NCBI GenBank assembly: GCA_958295855.1
Contig: OY282383.1
Location: 1,246,481 to 1,310,480, forward strand
Direction: 5' to 3'
Origin: an uncultured Poribacteria bacterium
GTDB lineage: Bacteria > Poribacteria > WGA-4E > WGA-3G
Length of the DNA: 64,000 nucleotides
Part shown: positions 1 to 8,121 of the stretch, piece by piece
Position numbering within the stretch: position 1 is the first letter of the stretch
Layout of the letters: the number at the start of each line of letters is the position of its first letter
Notes under the pieces: model-generated
What the model saw: the letters and a program-made list of their open reading frames with translations, nothing else
The model's database searches: none
Told to the model about the DNA's origin: nothing
Made by a program: the position numbers and the translations under genes

Positions 1-28
1 GCGTCGTTTTGATGTTGAGTTCGGGCAT
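1..28 (-). CDS. start of a truncated gene at the window edge
   Basis: The complement reads ATG and then codons for MPELNIKTT up to the window edge. A GGAGAA Shine-Dalgarno-like stretch sits about six bases upstream of the ATG, which supports a real start. Only nine residues are visible, so no function can be assigned. Confidence 0.35.
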
Positions 29-178
29 AGTGTTTTCTCCATGTGTTGTCGGTGATTGAATTTAGATACCGCGAATTATACACGGATTGGGGAAGGATTG
101 CAAGGGGAAAATTCGTCAGTTTGTAGTCGCGCGATTCAGGGTGCAGGGAACGTGCGATAAATCGCACTATCACGAATC

Positions 179-254
179 AAGTTGTGCGCGACTAGCAAAC
201 AACTTTTTTATTTCTTACATTACGGGGAAACCAAAGCGCGGTTAGAAACCGCGC
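179..254. repeat. family C repeat plus GCGCGGTT hairpin
   Basis: Positions 179-220 hold a family C repeat (GTTGTGCGCGA, then AACAACTTTTTTATTTCTTAC). At 236-254 GCGCGGTT and AACCGCGC form a perfect 8-bp stem with an AGA loop. It lies just past the 3' end of the minus-strand gene that ends at 288, so it could act as a terminator, but there is no clear U-run. Confidence 0.6.
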
Positions 255-287
255 CGATAAGAAAAGCAGGCTGATGTCAGACTCGCG

Positions 288-1295
288 TTAGGATGCTAAT
301 TCTTCATGATACGCAAACAACGCGGGGGTGCCGCCCGTGTGCAAGAAGATGACTGTGTCGTCAGAACCGATTTGTCCTTGTTGGATGTGCTCAATTAGGC
401 ACGCCATCGTCTTGGCAGTGTAGACGGGATCGAGGAAGATGCCTTCCGTGTTGGCAACGAACTTGAGTGCCTCAATACATTCTGACGTGAGGTAGCCGTA
501 AGCCTTTCCGATATAGTCATCGGTATTCTGGATGTCTGCGTCGGTGACGCGCGTATCAAGTGCCAAGAGCTCCGCAGCAGTGTTTGCAGCGGTGCGCATC
601 CGTTCAATCTTATCGTCCCAATGAATAGGTGCGCATCCGAACGGTTTCAATTTCATGCCAAGGGTTTTGGCTCCGAGTACTAGCCCTGCCTGTGTCCCCC
701 CGGCGGAAGCCGTGTAGAGGTGCTCAGCATCAATGCCAAGCTGTTGTTGCTGTTGGTGAATTTCAGCGATGCACCACGTGAAGGCAACAGCGGCAAGCGC
801 AGTGGAGCGGGGCGAGGCGATAACATGCGGCTTCAATCCTTGTTCCTTCAGGCTCTCGGCGAGTTCGTATTTCACTACATCTAATTCGGGACCGAATGGG
901 ACATCCACGACTTGGACATCTGCCCCGGCCAAGTGATCCAACAACAGGTTGCCTTGGACGATGCTCTTGTGGTCGCGTGCGAGACGCAGGTAGCAGTTGA
1001 GCCCAAGTTTGCCGCAGGCGGCGGCAGTTTGCCTGCAGTGATTGGACTGGGAGGCGGCACCATGCACAATTGTATCTGCACCCTGGGCGACAGCATCCCC
1101 AATAGTGAAAGTTAACTGGCGTACTTTGTTTCCCCCAAACGCTAGGCCGGAGCAATCTTCGCGTTTGATGAAGATGCGCGGCCCACCGAGTGCCTCAGAG
1201 AGGCGCGGGCATTCCTCAAGGGGTGTCGGAAAATGACCGAGGTGCACTTGTGGCATCTGTGCAATTTTCTGAATAAGACGTTCTCTAGTGTTCAT
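288..1295 (-). CDS. D-cysteine desulfhydrase / ACC deaminase family PLP enzyme
   Basis: 335 residues, the usual length of the fold-type II PLP family of D-cysteine desulfhydrase and 1-aminocyclopropane-1-carboxylate deaminase. The N-terminal stretch HFPTPLEECPRLSEALGG leads into FIKREDCSGLAFGGNKVRQL, in which Lys57 (GGNK) is the expected Schiff-base lysine. The SQSNHCRQTAA stretch fits the substrate loop and the HTGGTPALF tail the phosphate-binding region. Likely reaction: release of ammonia and pyruvate from D-cysteine, or alpha,beta-elimination on a related small amino acid; the sequence alone does not separate the two. The ATG at 1295 lies only 3 bases after the stop of the minus-strand gene upstream, so the two are probably co-transcribed. 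No repeat copy was noticed inside it. Confidence 0.85.
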   Translation of the reverse strand: MNTRERLIQKIAQMPQVHLGHFPTPLEECPRLSEALGGPRIFIKREDCSGLAFGGNKVRQLTFTIGDAVAQGADTIVHGAASQSNHCRQTAAACGKLGLNCYLRLARDHKSIVQGNLLLDHLAGADVQVVDVPFGPELDVVKYELAESLKEQGLKPHVIASPRSTALAAVAFTWCIAEIHQQQQQLGIDAEHLYTASAGGTQAGLVLGAKTLGMKLKPFGCAPIHWDDKIERMRTAANTAAELLALDTRVTDADIQNTDDYIGKAYGYLTSECIEALKFVANTEGIFLDPVYTAKTMACLIEHIQQGQIGSDDTVIFLHTGGTPALFAYHEELAS

Positions 1296-1298
1296 AGC

Positions 1299-2879
1299 CT
1301 ACTCCGCTCGAATCACGACAGCCTTCTGGCGGATGCGTTCTCCATCTTTGGATTTCAATCCCGGGGTGATAACTTCAGCGATTGTGCCAGATTCAAAATC
1401 GCTCTCTCTTGTCTCTTGGACTATGTGATGTCTCGAAGACACTTTGGTTTTCCCCACCTCAATGGGAAGCACCTCAGTGTTGATGAGTTCTAGAAACCAG
1501 TGGAGGCGAGGCGGTAGCGCATCTGGCTTTGTGCTTTTCGCGACGTTAACGAACAGCAAATCTCTAACGAATTCGGAGAGGAACTTTTTGAACGGAAGGA
1601 CTTCGACCTTTGCGGCGTGCTTTTTCTCCAATTCAGTGAGTTCTGTCAAGAATCGCTGGTGGGATGCCTCACATTCGCTCTTGATTTTCTCCAAATCCTG
1701 CCAGTTTTCTACGATAACATCTGGAAACCGTGTGGGTGAAGGTGCAGAAACGCCTCGAATCTGCTTGAGCGTCTGTTGGAGGATTACATCTATCTCAGCG
1801 AGGGTGTTAACAAGCGACTGACTTTTAGAGGTTGCACGCCCTGCTTCCTTCCGCCAGGCTACTATCTCGTTCTCCATCAGATTCAGGATAAAAATTGCAG
1901 TTTCCGCTTCGCTGAGCTGCTCCACATCCCAACTTGTCAACTTGAGTCCACATCCCTCACTGTAATCTGTCTCCAGCTTCGCCAACCGGTTCTGAAATTC
2001 GTAATGCACTTTTTCACCTTGTTGCCGGTAGTGAGCCTTACCGCGTCTTCCGCCAGGGGAGAGTCCTAATGCCCGAGAGAGGTGTCCGAAAACGCCCTGC
2101 TGCTTCGTTTTCTGTTTTGCTAGTGCTGCGCTCGCGCCTTCCTCTGCTGCAGGCACCCGCGCCTTAGCATAACTTTGTGGGAAGGACGGAACAGTGATTT
2201 TAAATTCAAAGTTGGACCCAGCCAATTGTAGCGGCCCCCTCGGTGCAGGGCTTTCAGGGATGAGTACCTCTGGTTGCGATTTGGTGCTCGCTTCTGCCTT
2301 TAAAACCGGGGCATCTTGTGGAGGTACTGTTGGCTGCACTGTTTGTGTCGGCTGTAGCTCCTCCGCTTGTAACGCTTGCTTTTGGGAGGGAACCGCAGCA
2401 GAGGGTGTTTCCTCAACTTGCACCGGCTGTGTTCCTGTTTTGCTTTCCCTCCCGCCCTGTTCCTTAAGGGCATTTTCATTGCCGGGGCCTCGCGAGTCAG
2501 AGCTCGCTCCTACGGTGGGCGTATCAGGCGGTGGGGCAGAAACAGACGTTGCGCTGGGCGTTCGAGATTCGCTCCTGAGGGGTTCTAATTCATCTAACAC
2601 CTTTTCCAGAAGCGTCGACACCGGATCGGTGTCATCCACGAAAAAGGTCAAGCGGTGCGCCTGCATAACCTCTACCGGTACGAGGAAAGACAAACACTTG
2701 TCAGCTAGTTGAAATCGGGTCCAATTCGCGAGTCCGCTAATGGATAGTTTTTTATACATGACGCGCACGCTTCTTTCTTCGCTTAGCAGATTCTGCACGT
2801 TCATAATAGTTTGCGGACCATCGACAATAAAGGATATTTCAATATCTCGAAAACGACCTGTTACGCTGTTTGTAGCCAT
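1299..2879 (-). CDS. coiled-coil protein with proline-rich linker and GrpE-like C-terminus
   Basis: The start at 2879 (MATNSVTGRF) is chosen because GGAG sits about ten bases upstream; an open frame continues 19 codons further. The product is about 526 residues. The N-terminal 110 residues look like a small alpha/beta domain. Then come about 120 residues rich in Pro, Ser, Thr and Gln, partly encoded by family G (near 2449-2475) and family H (near 2495-2518) repeats. The C-terminal half is charged and helical, probably coiled coil. The last 40 residues (GTIAEVITPGLKSKDGERI) resemble the beta domain that ends GrpE nucleotide-exchange factors. That similarity is my inference; no DnaK-like gene is visible nearby. 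I do not recognise the whole protein. Confidence 0.6.
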   Translation of the reverse strand: MATNSVTGRFRDIEISFIVDGPQTIMNVQNLLSEERSVRVMYKKLSISGLANWTRFQLADKCLSFLVPVEVMQAHRLTFFVDDTDPVSTLLEKVLDELEPLRSESRTPSATSVSAPPPDTPTVGASSDSRGPGNENALKEQGGRESKTGTQPVQVEETPSAAVPSQKQALQAEELQPTQTVQPTVPPQDAPVLKAEASTKSQPEVLIPESPAPRGPLQLAGSNFEFKITVPSFPQSYAKARVPAAEEGASAALAKQKTKQQGVFGHLSRALGLSPGGRRGKAHYRQQGEKVHYEFQNRLAKLETDYSEGCGLKLTSWDVEQLSEAETAIFILNLMENEIVAWRKEAGRATSKSQSLVNTLAEIDVILQQTLKQIRGVSAPSPTRFPDVIVENWQDLEKIKSECEASHQRFLTELTELEKKHAAKVEVLPFKKFLSEFVRDLLFVNVAKSTKPDALPPRLHWFLELINTEVLPIEVGKTKVSSRHHIVQETRESDFESGTIAEVITPGLKSKDGERIRQKAVVIRAE

Positions 2880-2936
2880 GATAGCGTTCTCCTTATAGCG
2901 AACAAACGGGCAGGCACTGCGGCACTGCCCCGACAC

Positions 2937-3540
2937 ATGTTTATAGACATCGGGCGAGCACTTTCGTCATTCCTTGCGGAGTAATCAGCATAAGTAAGAA
3001 ATAAAAAAGTTTGCGCGAGTCACTCACAACTTGGCATGAAACCCCTGCTTTGCAGGGGAAACCAATACCATTGGCAGGATACCAAAAACGCGTGCATTAG
3101 CGCCCTCGTAGCTCTCGTCGGAAGGTTCTGACGCAACCTTAATTAGCACAGAACACGCTACAACTCATAAGAAACCTGATTTTTCCGTTTTCAAAATCGG
3201 AGCAGAAACCCAATTGACGAAAAAACTGAATGATATTAAGTTATCAACCATCATTTTAACGTTTCCCTGTCGGTTTGGGTTACAAAGAAGGTTTTTCGTT
3301 ATTCCTTGCGGAGTACCATGCTTTCGGCTGTAGTTGAAAAGCCCTTACAAATCTCGTCAGAGGACTCTTATGTAAACCTTGCGTCAGAAACCTCCGACGA
3401 GAGCTATAGTGCATTGTTACACCTGTCTTGCCAATGGTATTTGCCCCTGCTTTGCAGGGGTTTCATACCAAGTTGTGAATTTTAATGAACAACTTTTTTA
3501 TTTCTTACTTATGCTGAATTCTCCGCAAGGCATGACGAAT
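2937..3540. repeat. composite repeat cluster (families A, B, C, K)
   Basis: A gene-free stretch of about 600 bases made almost wholly of repeats. A B-type edge (CATTCCTTGCGGAG) at 2968 runs into a reversed C unit (2988-3032) and an A palindrome (3033-3069). Family K (TTAATTAGCACAGAACACGC, then a TTTTTCCG/CGGA-type hairpin) lies near 3137-3225. A B unit covers 3296-3430 and carries an A palindrome at 3436-3469, a C unit at 3472-3512 and a B end at 3512-3538. The same modules recur in other orders elsewhere in the window. No promoter or coding signal was recognised. Confidence 0.75.
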
Positions 3541-6500
3541 TTATCTCTGAATGAGCATTTTTCGGGTTTCGCGAAAGGTACCTGCCTCAAGGGAATAAAA
3601 ATAAATTCCGCTTGCTACAGCTTCGCCTGTATTATTGCGTCCATCCCAATAAGCCATGTGGGCCCCAGTGCGTTGAAAGCCAATCGGCTCAAAATGGACG
3701 CGCCTGCCTTGTGCATCGTAAATAGACAAAGTGACATTTACATCTGAGGCAAGTTGATACGGAATCCAGGTTTCCGGGTTGAAAGGGTTGGGGAAGTTTT
3801 GACCCAGGTGGTTGATAGAACGCGACGTGGCGACGGTTGGTGTCCAATCAGATTCAGAAGCTTCCTCTACAGCAAGCGAGAATCGGTGGGGATGCACCTG
3901 AAAAATACGGAGTTGATACAGGTCCGCGATGTAGAGGGCAGTCTCTGTCAACTGAAATTCAAAGGGGAATCGGAGTTGGTTGAAGCGTGAGATGGCGGTA
4001 AGCGTGCGGGTGTCAATAAGCTGAAGGCTTTCACTATCGAGTAGATAGAGATAGTCGCCGCGTATCTGTGCATCAATTGGGAGGGCATCGTTGGCGTACT
4101 CGTCGAGCGGTATCGGCTGAGTCGGCTCACTAATATCAAGCACAGCAACGCCAACGCGGCTGTCCAATACATACGCGCGTTCCGCTGCGAGGGCCACCCC
4201 GGTTACATTGCCTTGGCTGGTGTAGTTGGCAACGGGACGAGGCGTTGCGGGTTCGGTGATGTCGAAAATGTGCATGCCCCCTTCAAGGGCAGCGACATAC
4301 GCGTGTGAGGTATTGAAAGCGATACGATAAGCACTGCCACGCATGTCGCGCCGAGACACGATTCGGCTTTGCTGTGGTACTTGGCTGTCAACAACAATGA
4401 GGGACTCAGCGCAGAGATAAGCATAGCCTTCGTGAAGCGCAATGTCCGAAACAGGACTGACTGTGGGGATTTGCGCGACAATCGTGTGTGCTGACATATT
4501 GACGATGAACATGCCTGTCTGGGTGGCAACGAAGCCGTGTCCATCCTGTACGCGAATTCGGGTAGCACTGTCCGGGAGCGGCATGGTTTGCGTCAAGGTC
4601 CCATCATAAGGGGTTGTCAATTCGAGGGTTTTTAACCCACCTGCACCGTTTGCAACGTAGACAGTACGCGTGCCATCTTCTCTTTCTACAATATCAAGGC
4701 CCTGTGCGATTCCGCTAGATACGTAGCGGTTGAGCCACTGTGGTGATTCGGATGAGTTTGTATCAATTGTCTGGATACCCCCCTTTCCATCAGCAATATA
4801 AACGAGGTGTAGGGGCGATGCCCCCAGAGGACTGGGAACCCAAAGTGCCATGTCAGTCGCATTTCCGAAGGTAGGTTGGGTGGTAATCCGCTGCGGCTGC
4901 TGAGGGTTACGCACATCGATGATATGGAGCCCTGCCTGCCGGTCGGTGAGATAGACGGTACTGTTGTGTGCCTGAATTCCGGTTGCAAGGCCCGGGGTGT
5001 CTAGGCTTGAGATGGTTTCGGGTTGAAGTGCATCACTGACATCAACAATGCGTAGGTTGCCACCCGCGACATAGGCGTAAGACGCGTCGGCTGCTTTTGA
5101 AATATCATGGGCAACGGCGAGAATCGGTGCGATGCCTCGCAAAACGAAGTTGCCGAATGGGCTTGGATTCAGGATGTAAAGCCCTTGCCGGTCATCGCTC
5201 AGGTAGATGGTATTGTCCTTGAAGGATACATTGAGCGGTGTGCCTGCTGTTCTAAAGAAACGCCGGAACCGAGGCGTTGGCGCATTGTGGAGATTCTGCC
5301 GGTCAAAAACGAGTAAGCCTTGTTCGCTGTCCAAGACGTATATGTTCCCCTCATGAACCCGAACACCGCGTGCATGCTGTATCGCGCTTGGGAAAGCGCG
5401 CCTACACGTTTTTACAATTCTTGGGGCCGTGGGCTGCGAGATGTGGATAAGATGTACACCGGCATCACCATCAGCAACGTAAGCGGTGTCCCCATCAACA
5501 GCAACAGTTTGTGCCTGCCCTGGCGTAGCGATTTCACCGATACGCACAGGTTTTGTAGGCTGTTCTAATGTGAAGATCTCAAGCCCCCAATCGCTGGCGG
5601 CATACAGGTAGGGGGTGCCTGTCTCCTCGCCGTGAATTACGACATCTCGATAATCGCTAGAGAGGTGTAATTGTGTCATCGGCTCAAGGCGATAGGAGAT
5701 GTTGGATTTCTTCTGGCTCGGTTGGGTTCGGTTGCTGAGCGCGTAGGTTATCGTGTTTGGCACTGTTTGTAATGTTTTCTGTTGCCGCGGCACCGGGCGG
5801 GAGGGAAGCGTCGCGATGCGGGGCTCGCTCCTACCGGTATCAACAGCAGCATAGCGGAGCGTCTGCGGAGCATCTGCTGTTACCATCAACACAATTTGGC
5901 CGCCCCGTTGTAGCCCTTCTCGCCGGATGCGCCCGGTATTTTGTGTGTCAAACGGGATAGGTGTAATAACAGCCGGCGCGTTCGGGGGCAAGTAAAGGGT
6001 TGTGGCGTAGAGGCGACTTGTGGAGTTTTGTGGCGTATTTCGCCCAAATGCGACGTGCATTCCTGTCACTGATATATCCAAGCTTTCAGGCAGGTTTTGA
6101 AACAGAATGTAATGCGCGCCCCAATTCTTAATAGGTATATTGTCACCGCTGCTTGGATACGTGTTAACTCGCTGAACTGCGGAAACCTTGATTTTTCGGT
6201 TCCGTAGGTGTTGGTAGCCGAGCTGTTTGCCTCGTGCAGTATTGTTAACCCAATTGGCAAGCCCCCAATTCAGAAAGACCGCGGGGAAGCGAGGGGTCGC
6301 GATTCGGAGCTCGTTCCTACCTGCTACTGATGCTAAGGCATTGTCAATTGCTTGTTCTCCGAGGGCATCCTGTTCCACAATGGCGCGGATAAGTGCAGCA
6401 CCGCCATACTGCTCATAAAGATAGAGCAGGAACATGAAAGCACCCCCGTAATAGACATCTCCTGTGTTTGTGTATGCGAGCGAGACGCTAGGGGTTGTGA

Positions 6501-7257
6501 GGTAATTGTCTACAAAAATGGTGTGTACGGTGCCGTAGATTGCCCATTCAACGAAACTGGCGATGCCTTCCTCTAACCATCGCTGATCGGTTGTGCCACC
6601 GTTCTGAAACCAATTGATGAGATGTGCAAATTCATGCGCGAGGCTGCTGTAAAAGGTATGGCGGGAGCGTTCTCTGAATTGGTAAACATCCATAAACAGC
6701 ATTTCACGGCGATTGCTGTTGGGTGCGGTTAGGTGCTGATCCGCCGGTGAGAAGTAGCCGCCGTAGTCCCGGCCGGAGGCGTTCATCCCGACATCGTGCA
6801 TCAACAAAGTAATCCGATTGTCTCTGTCTATCCCGGGCTTCCATTCAGTCCCCATCCACTGTCGGGCTTTGGGATAGATGCGCGCGTCAAATTCGGTGGC
6901 AATGGAGACAGCTTCGGCATCGGTGAACAGGTCGCGCACAGAATTTTCAACATAGACGTAGAGATGCTCACTTATCGCGACACAGGTAGCTTTTACCGCC
7001 ATTTCAGGAATGTGGATAAAAAAACTGTCTATGTCTCCGAGTTGGACAGGTGCCGCGGGTGCATTGGGCGTTGTGGAAGGGGTTTGAAACCCCGAATTCC
7101 TTTGCGGTGTGTTGTAGGCATTTGCAATCAGCAGGGGCGTTCCACACCGCCAAGGTTCGGCAGCGGCGCAGCGGGTAGCAAAAAGGAAAACAAAAGTGAG
7201 GGAAAGGGTATAAACCCCTGCAAAGCAGGGGTAAAATACCAACTGGAAAAATCGCAT
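3541..7257 (-). CDS. secreted metalloprotease with LVIVD propeller and FlgD-like C-terminal domain
   Basis: About 1238 residues from the ATG at 7257. I chose this start because the codons above it are pure repeat and because a hydrophobic export signal follows directly. The signal (MRFFQLV, then LTFVFLFATRCAAA) is split by an in-frame family A repeat. HEFAHLINW, with His208, Glu209 and His212, is a zinc HExxH site; EEG near residue 230 supplies the likely third ligand. This matches the M30/hyicolysin-like group. About 600 residues of LVIVD-type propeller blades follow (repeating patterns such as AYVADGDAGVHLIHIS). The last 90 residues (NFPNPFNPETWIPYQL) match the FlgD-like or sorting-type domain of surface proteins. 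Family D, G and H copies also lie in frame inside it. Probable role: surface-bound peptidase. Confidence 0.8.
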   Translation of the reverse strand: MRFFQLVFYPCFAGVYTLSLTFVFLFATRCAAAEPWRCGTPLLIANAYNTPQRNSGFQTPSTTPNAPAAPVQLGDIDSFFIHIPEMAVKATCVAISEHLYVYVENSVRDLFTDAEAVSIATEFDARIYPKARQWMGTEWKPGIDRDNRITLLMHDVGMNASGRDYGGYFSPADQHLTAPNSNRREMLFMDVYQFRERSRHTFYSSLAHEFAHLINWFQNGGTTDQRWLEEGIASFVEWAIYGTVHTIFVDNYLTTPSVSLAYTNTGDVYYGGAFMFLLYLYEQYGGAALIRAIVEQDALGEQAIDNALASVAGRNELRIATPRFPAVFLNWGLANWVNNTARGKQLGYQHLRNRKIKVSAVQRVNTYPSSGDNIPIKNWGAHYILFQNLPESLDISVTGMHVAFGRNTPQNSTSRLYATTLYLPPNAPAVITPIPFDTQNTGRIRREGLQRGGQIVLMVTADAPQTLRYAAVDTGRSEPRIATLPSRPVPRQQKTLQTVPNTITYALSNRTQPSQKKSNISYRLEPMTQLHLSSDYRDVVIHGEETGTPYLYAASDWGLEIFTLEQPTKPVRIGEIATPGQAQTVAVDGDTAYVADGDAGVHLIHISQPTAPRIVKTCRRAFPSAIQHARGVRVHEGNIYVLDSEQGLLVFDRQNLHNAPTPRFRRFFRTAGTPLNVSFKDNTIYLSDDRQGLYILNPSPFGNFVLRGIAPILAVAHDISKAADASYAYVAGGNLRIVDVSDALQPETISSLDTPGLATGIQAHNSTVYLTDRQAGLHIIDVRNPQQPQRITTQPTFGNATDMALWVPSPLGASPLHLVYIADGKGGIQTIDTNSSESPQWLNRYVSSGIAQGLDIVEREDGTRTVYVANGAGGLKTLELTTPYDGTLTQTMPLPDSATRIRVQDGHGFVATQTGMFIVNMSAHTIVAQIPTVSPVSDIALHEGYAYLCAESLIVVDSQVPQQSRIVSRRDMRGSAYRIAFNTSHAYVAALEGGMHIFDITEPATPRPVANYTSQGNVTGVALAAERAYVLDSRVGVAVLDISEPTQPIPLDEYANDALPIDAQIRGDYLYLLDSESLQLIDTRTLTAISRFNQLRFPFEFQLTETALYIADLYQLRIFQVHPHRFSLAVEEASESDWTPTVATSRSINHLGQNFPNPFNPETWIPYQLASDVNVTLSIYDAQGRRVHFEPIGFQRTGAHMAYWDGRNNTGEAVASGIYFYSLEAGTFRETRKMLIQR
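6026..6063. repeat. family D repeat inside the protease gene
   Basis: The GGCGTATTTCGCCCAAATGC unit followed by GACGTGCATT is read in frame as GMHVAFGRNTPQNS in the protease. The same DNA is read in a different frame in the HsdR gene at 63542-63575. Confidence 0.85.
7207..7240. repeat. family A palindrome inside a signal peptide
   Basis: A full A copy (GGTATAAA, the core CCCCTGCAAAGCAGGGG, TAAAATACC) lies in codons 6-17 of the protease gene, read as FYPCFAGVYTLS between the basic N-region and the hydrophobic core. Sense orientation is GCTTTGC, the less common one among coding copies. Confidence 0.9.
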
Positions 7258-7491
7258 TTTTGCGGCGTATTTCGCCCAAATGCGACGTGCATTCGTCATT
7301 CCTTGCGGAGAATTTAGCATAAGTAAGAAATAAAAAAGTTTGCGCGAGTCACTCACAACTTGGTATGAAACCCCTGCAAAGCAGGGGAAACCAATACCAT
7401 TGGCAAGAGAGGGCTCCGAACAATGATAAATCTCGTCAGAGGTTTGTGCTGCAAAAACGTTGTTATCCCCGCAAAGCGGGGCAGATACAAC
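7256..7491. repeat. repeat cluster D-B-C-A between protease and archease
   Basis: D unit at 7256-7293, joined directly to a B edge (ATTCGTCATTCCTTGCGGAG), a reversed C unit near 7317-7362, an A palindrome at 7363-7398, the B remainder (ATCTCGTCAGAGGTT) to about 7456, and an A variant with core CCCCGCAAAGCGGGG at 7459-7491. The C and A units interrupt the B unit. These repeats occupy the whole region 5' of the protease, so its native promoter and ribosome site are not visible. Confidence 0.8.
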
Positions 7492-7500
7492 CGGCGTGTA

Positions 7501-7529
7501 TTGACATTCACGGATTTTCATGTTACCAT
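7501..7529 (+). promoter_or_regulatory. sigma70-type promoter of the archease gene
   Basis: TTGACA at 7501-7506, a 17-base spacer and TACCAT at 7524-7529. The start codon at 7537 lies about where transcription should begin, and no Shine-Dalgarno is visible between, so the mRNA may be leaderless. Confidence 0.55.
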
Positions 7530-7536
7530 AAACTGC

Positions 7537-7956
7537 ATGAAACCTTATGAATATCTGGAACACACCGCTGATATGGGACTACAGGTGACAGGCGATACCC
7601 TGTCTAGACTCTTCGCCAATGCCGCGCAGGGGCTGTTTGAAACGATAGCCGTTGTTGATACCGTTGATGAAACAGAATCTGTTCATATCCACCTCACTGC
7701 CGAATCTGTTGAGGAATTGTTCGTAGCGTGGCTTGATGAGTTGATTTTCCTGCATGAGACTGAAGAGCTCTTCTTTAAGCGCGCGAACCTCCGCCGGTGT
7801 AGCAAAACAGAGCTTGCTGCGGACGTTTACGGCGAATCGGCAAACTTTGACAAGCACGAAGTCTACACGGAAATTAAGAGCGTGACGTATCATCAATTGC
7901 AAGTTGTGCAAAAGGCTGATGGTAGTTGGTTCGCCCAAGTTATTTTTGATCTTTGA
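7537..7956 (+). CDS. archease
   Basis: 139 residues. The start MKPYEYLEHTADMGLQVTGD carries the hallmark HTAD motif of archease, whose acidic residues bind calcium or other metal ions. The region FANAAQGLFE and the ending SWFAQVIFDL also fit the family. In known systems archease activates the RtcB RNA ligase by promoting guanylylation, so it acts in RNA repair or splicing. No rtcB gene is visible in the window. The frame stays open upstream for 38 more codons, but those are repeat DNA; the ATG at 7537 sits next to a good promoter and matches the family N-terminus. Confidence 0.88.
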   Translation: MKPYEYLEHTADMGLQVTGDTLSRLFANAAQGLFETIAVVDTVDETESVHIHLTAESVEELFVAWLDELIFLHETEELFFKRANLRRCSKTELAADVYGESANFDKHEVYTEIKSVTYHQLQVVQKADGSWFAQVIFDL

Positions 7957-7997
7957 ATCGGCATTGTCTTACCGTGCCTCGCCTATGTTTTGCGTCA

Positions 7998-8121
7998 AAG
8001 TAGCAGGCCCGCTCTGCGTGCCGTCGCCAAGTAGCAGGCCCGCTCTGCGTGCCGTCGCCAAGTAGCAGGCCCGCTCTGCGTGCCGTCGCCAAGTAGCAGG
8101 CCCGCTCCGCGTGCCGTCGCC
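7998..8121. repeat. four tandem 31-bp family F units
   Basis: Units at 7998-8028, 8029-8059, 8060-8090 and 8091-8121, each starting AAGTAGCAGGCCCGCTC. The first three are identical and the last has one T-to-C change. The array fills the gap between two convergent genes, and its final base overlaps the stop codon of the minus-strand gene. There are no spacers, so it is not CRISPR. Confidence 0.92.

Noticed and set aside
3541..7563. Start of the protease at 7563
   Set aside because: The first 102 codons are repeat DNA overlapping the archease promoter; a signal peptide begins at 7257.
7998..8121. CRISPR array
   Set aside because: Units abut without spacers and no cas genes are near; it is a simple tandem expansion of a dispersed family.
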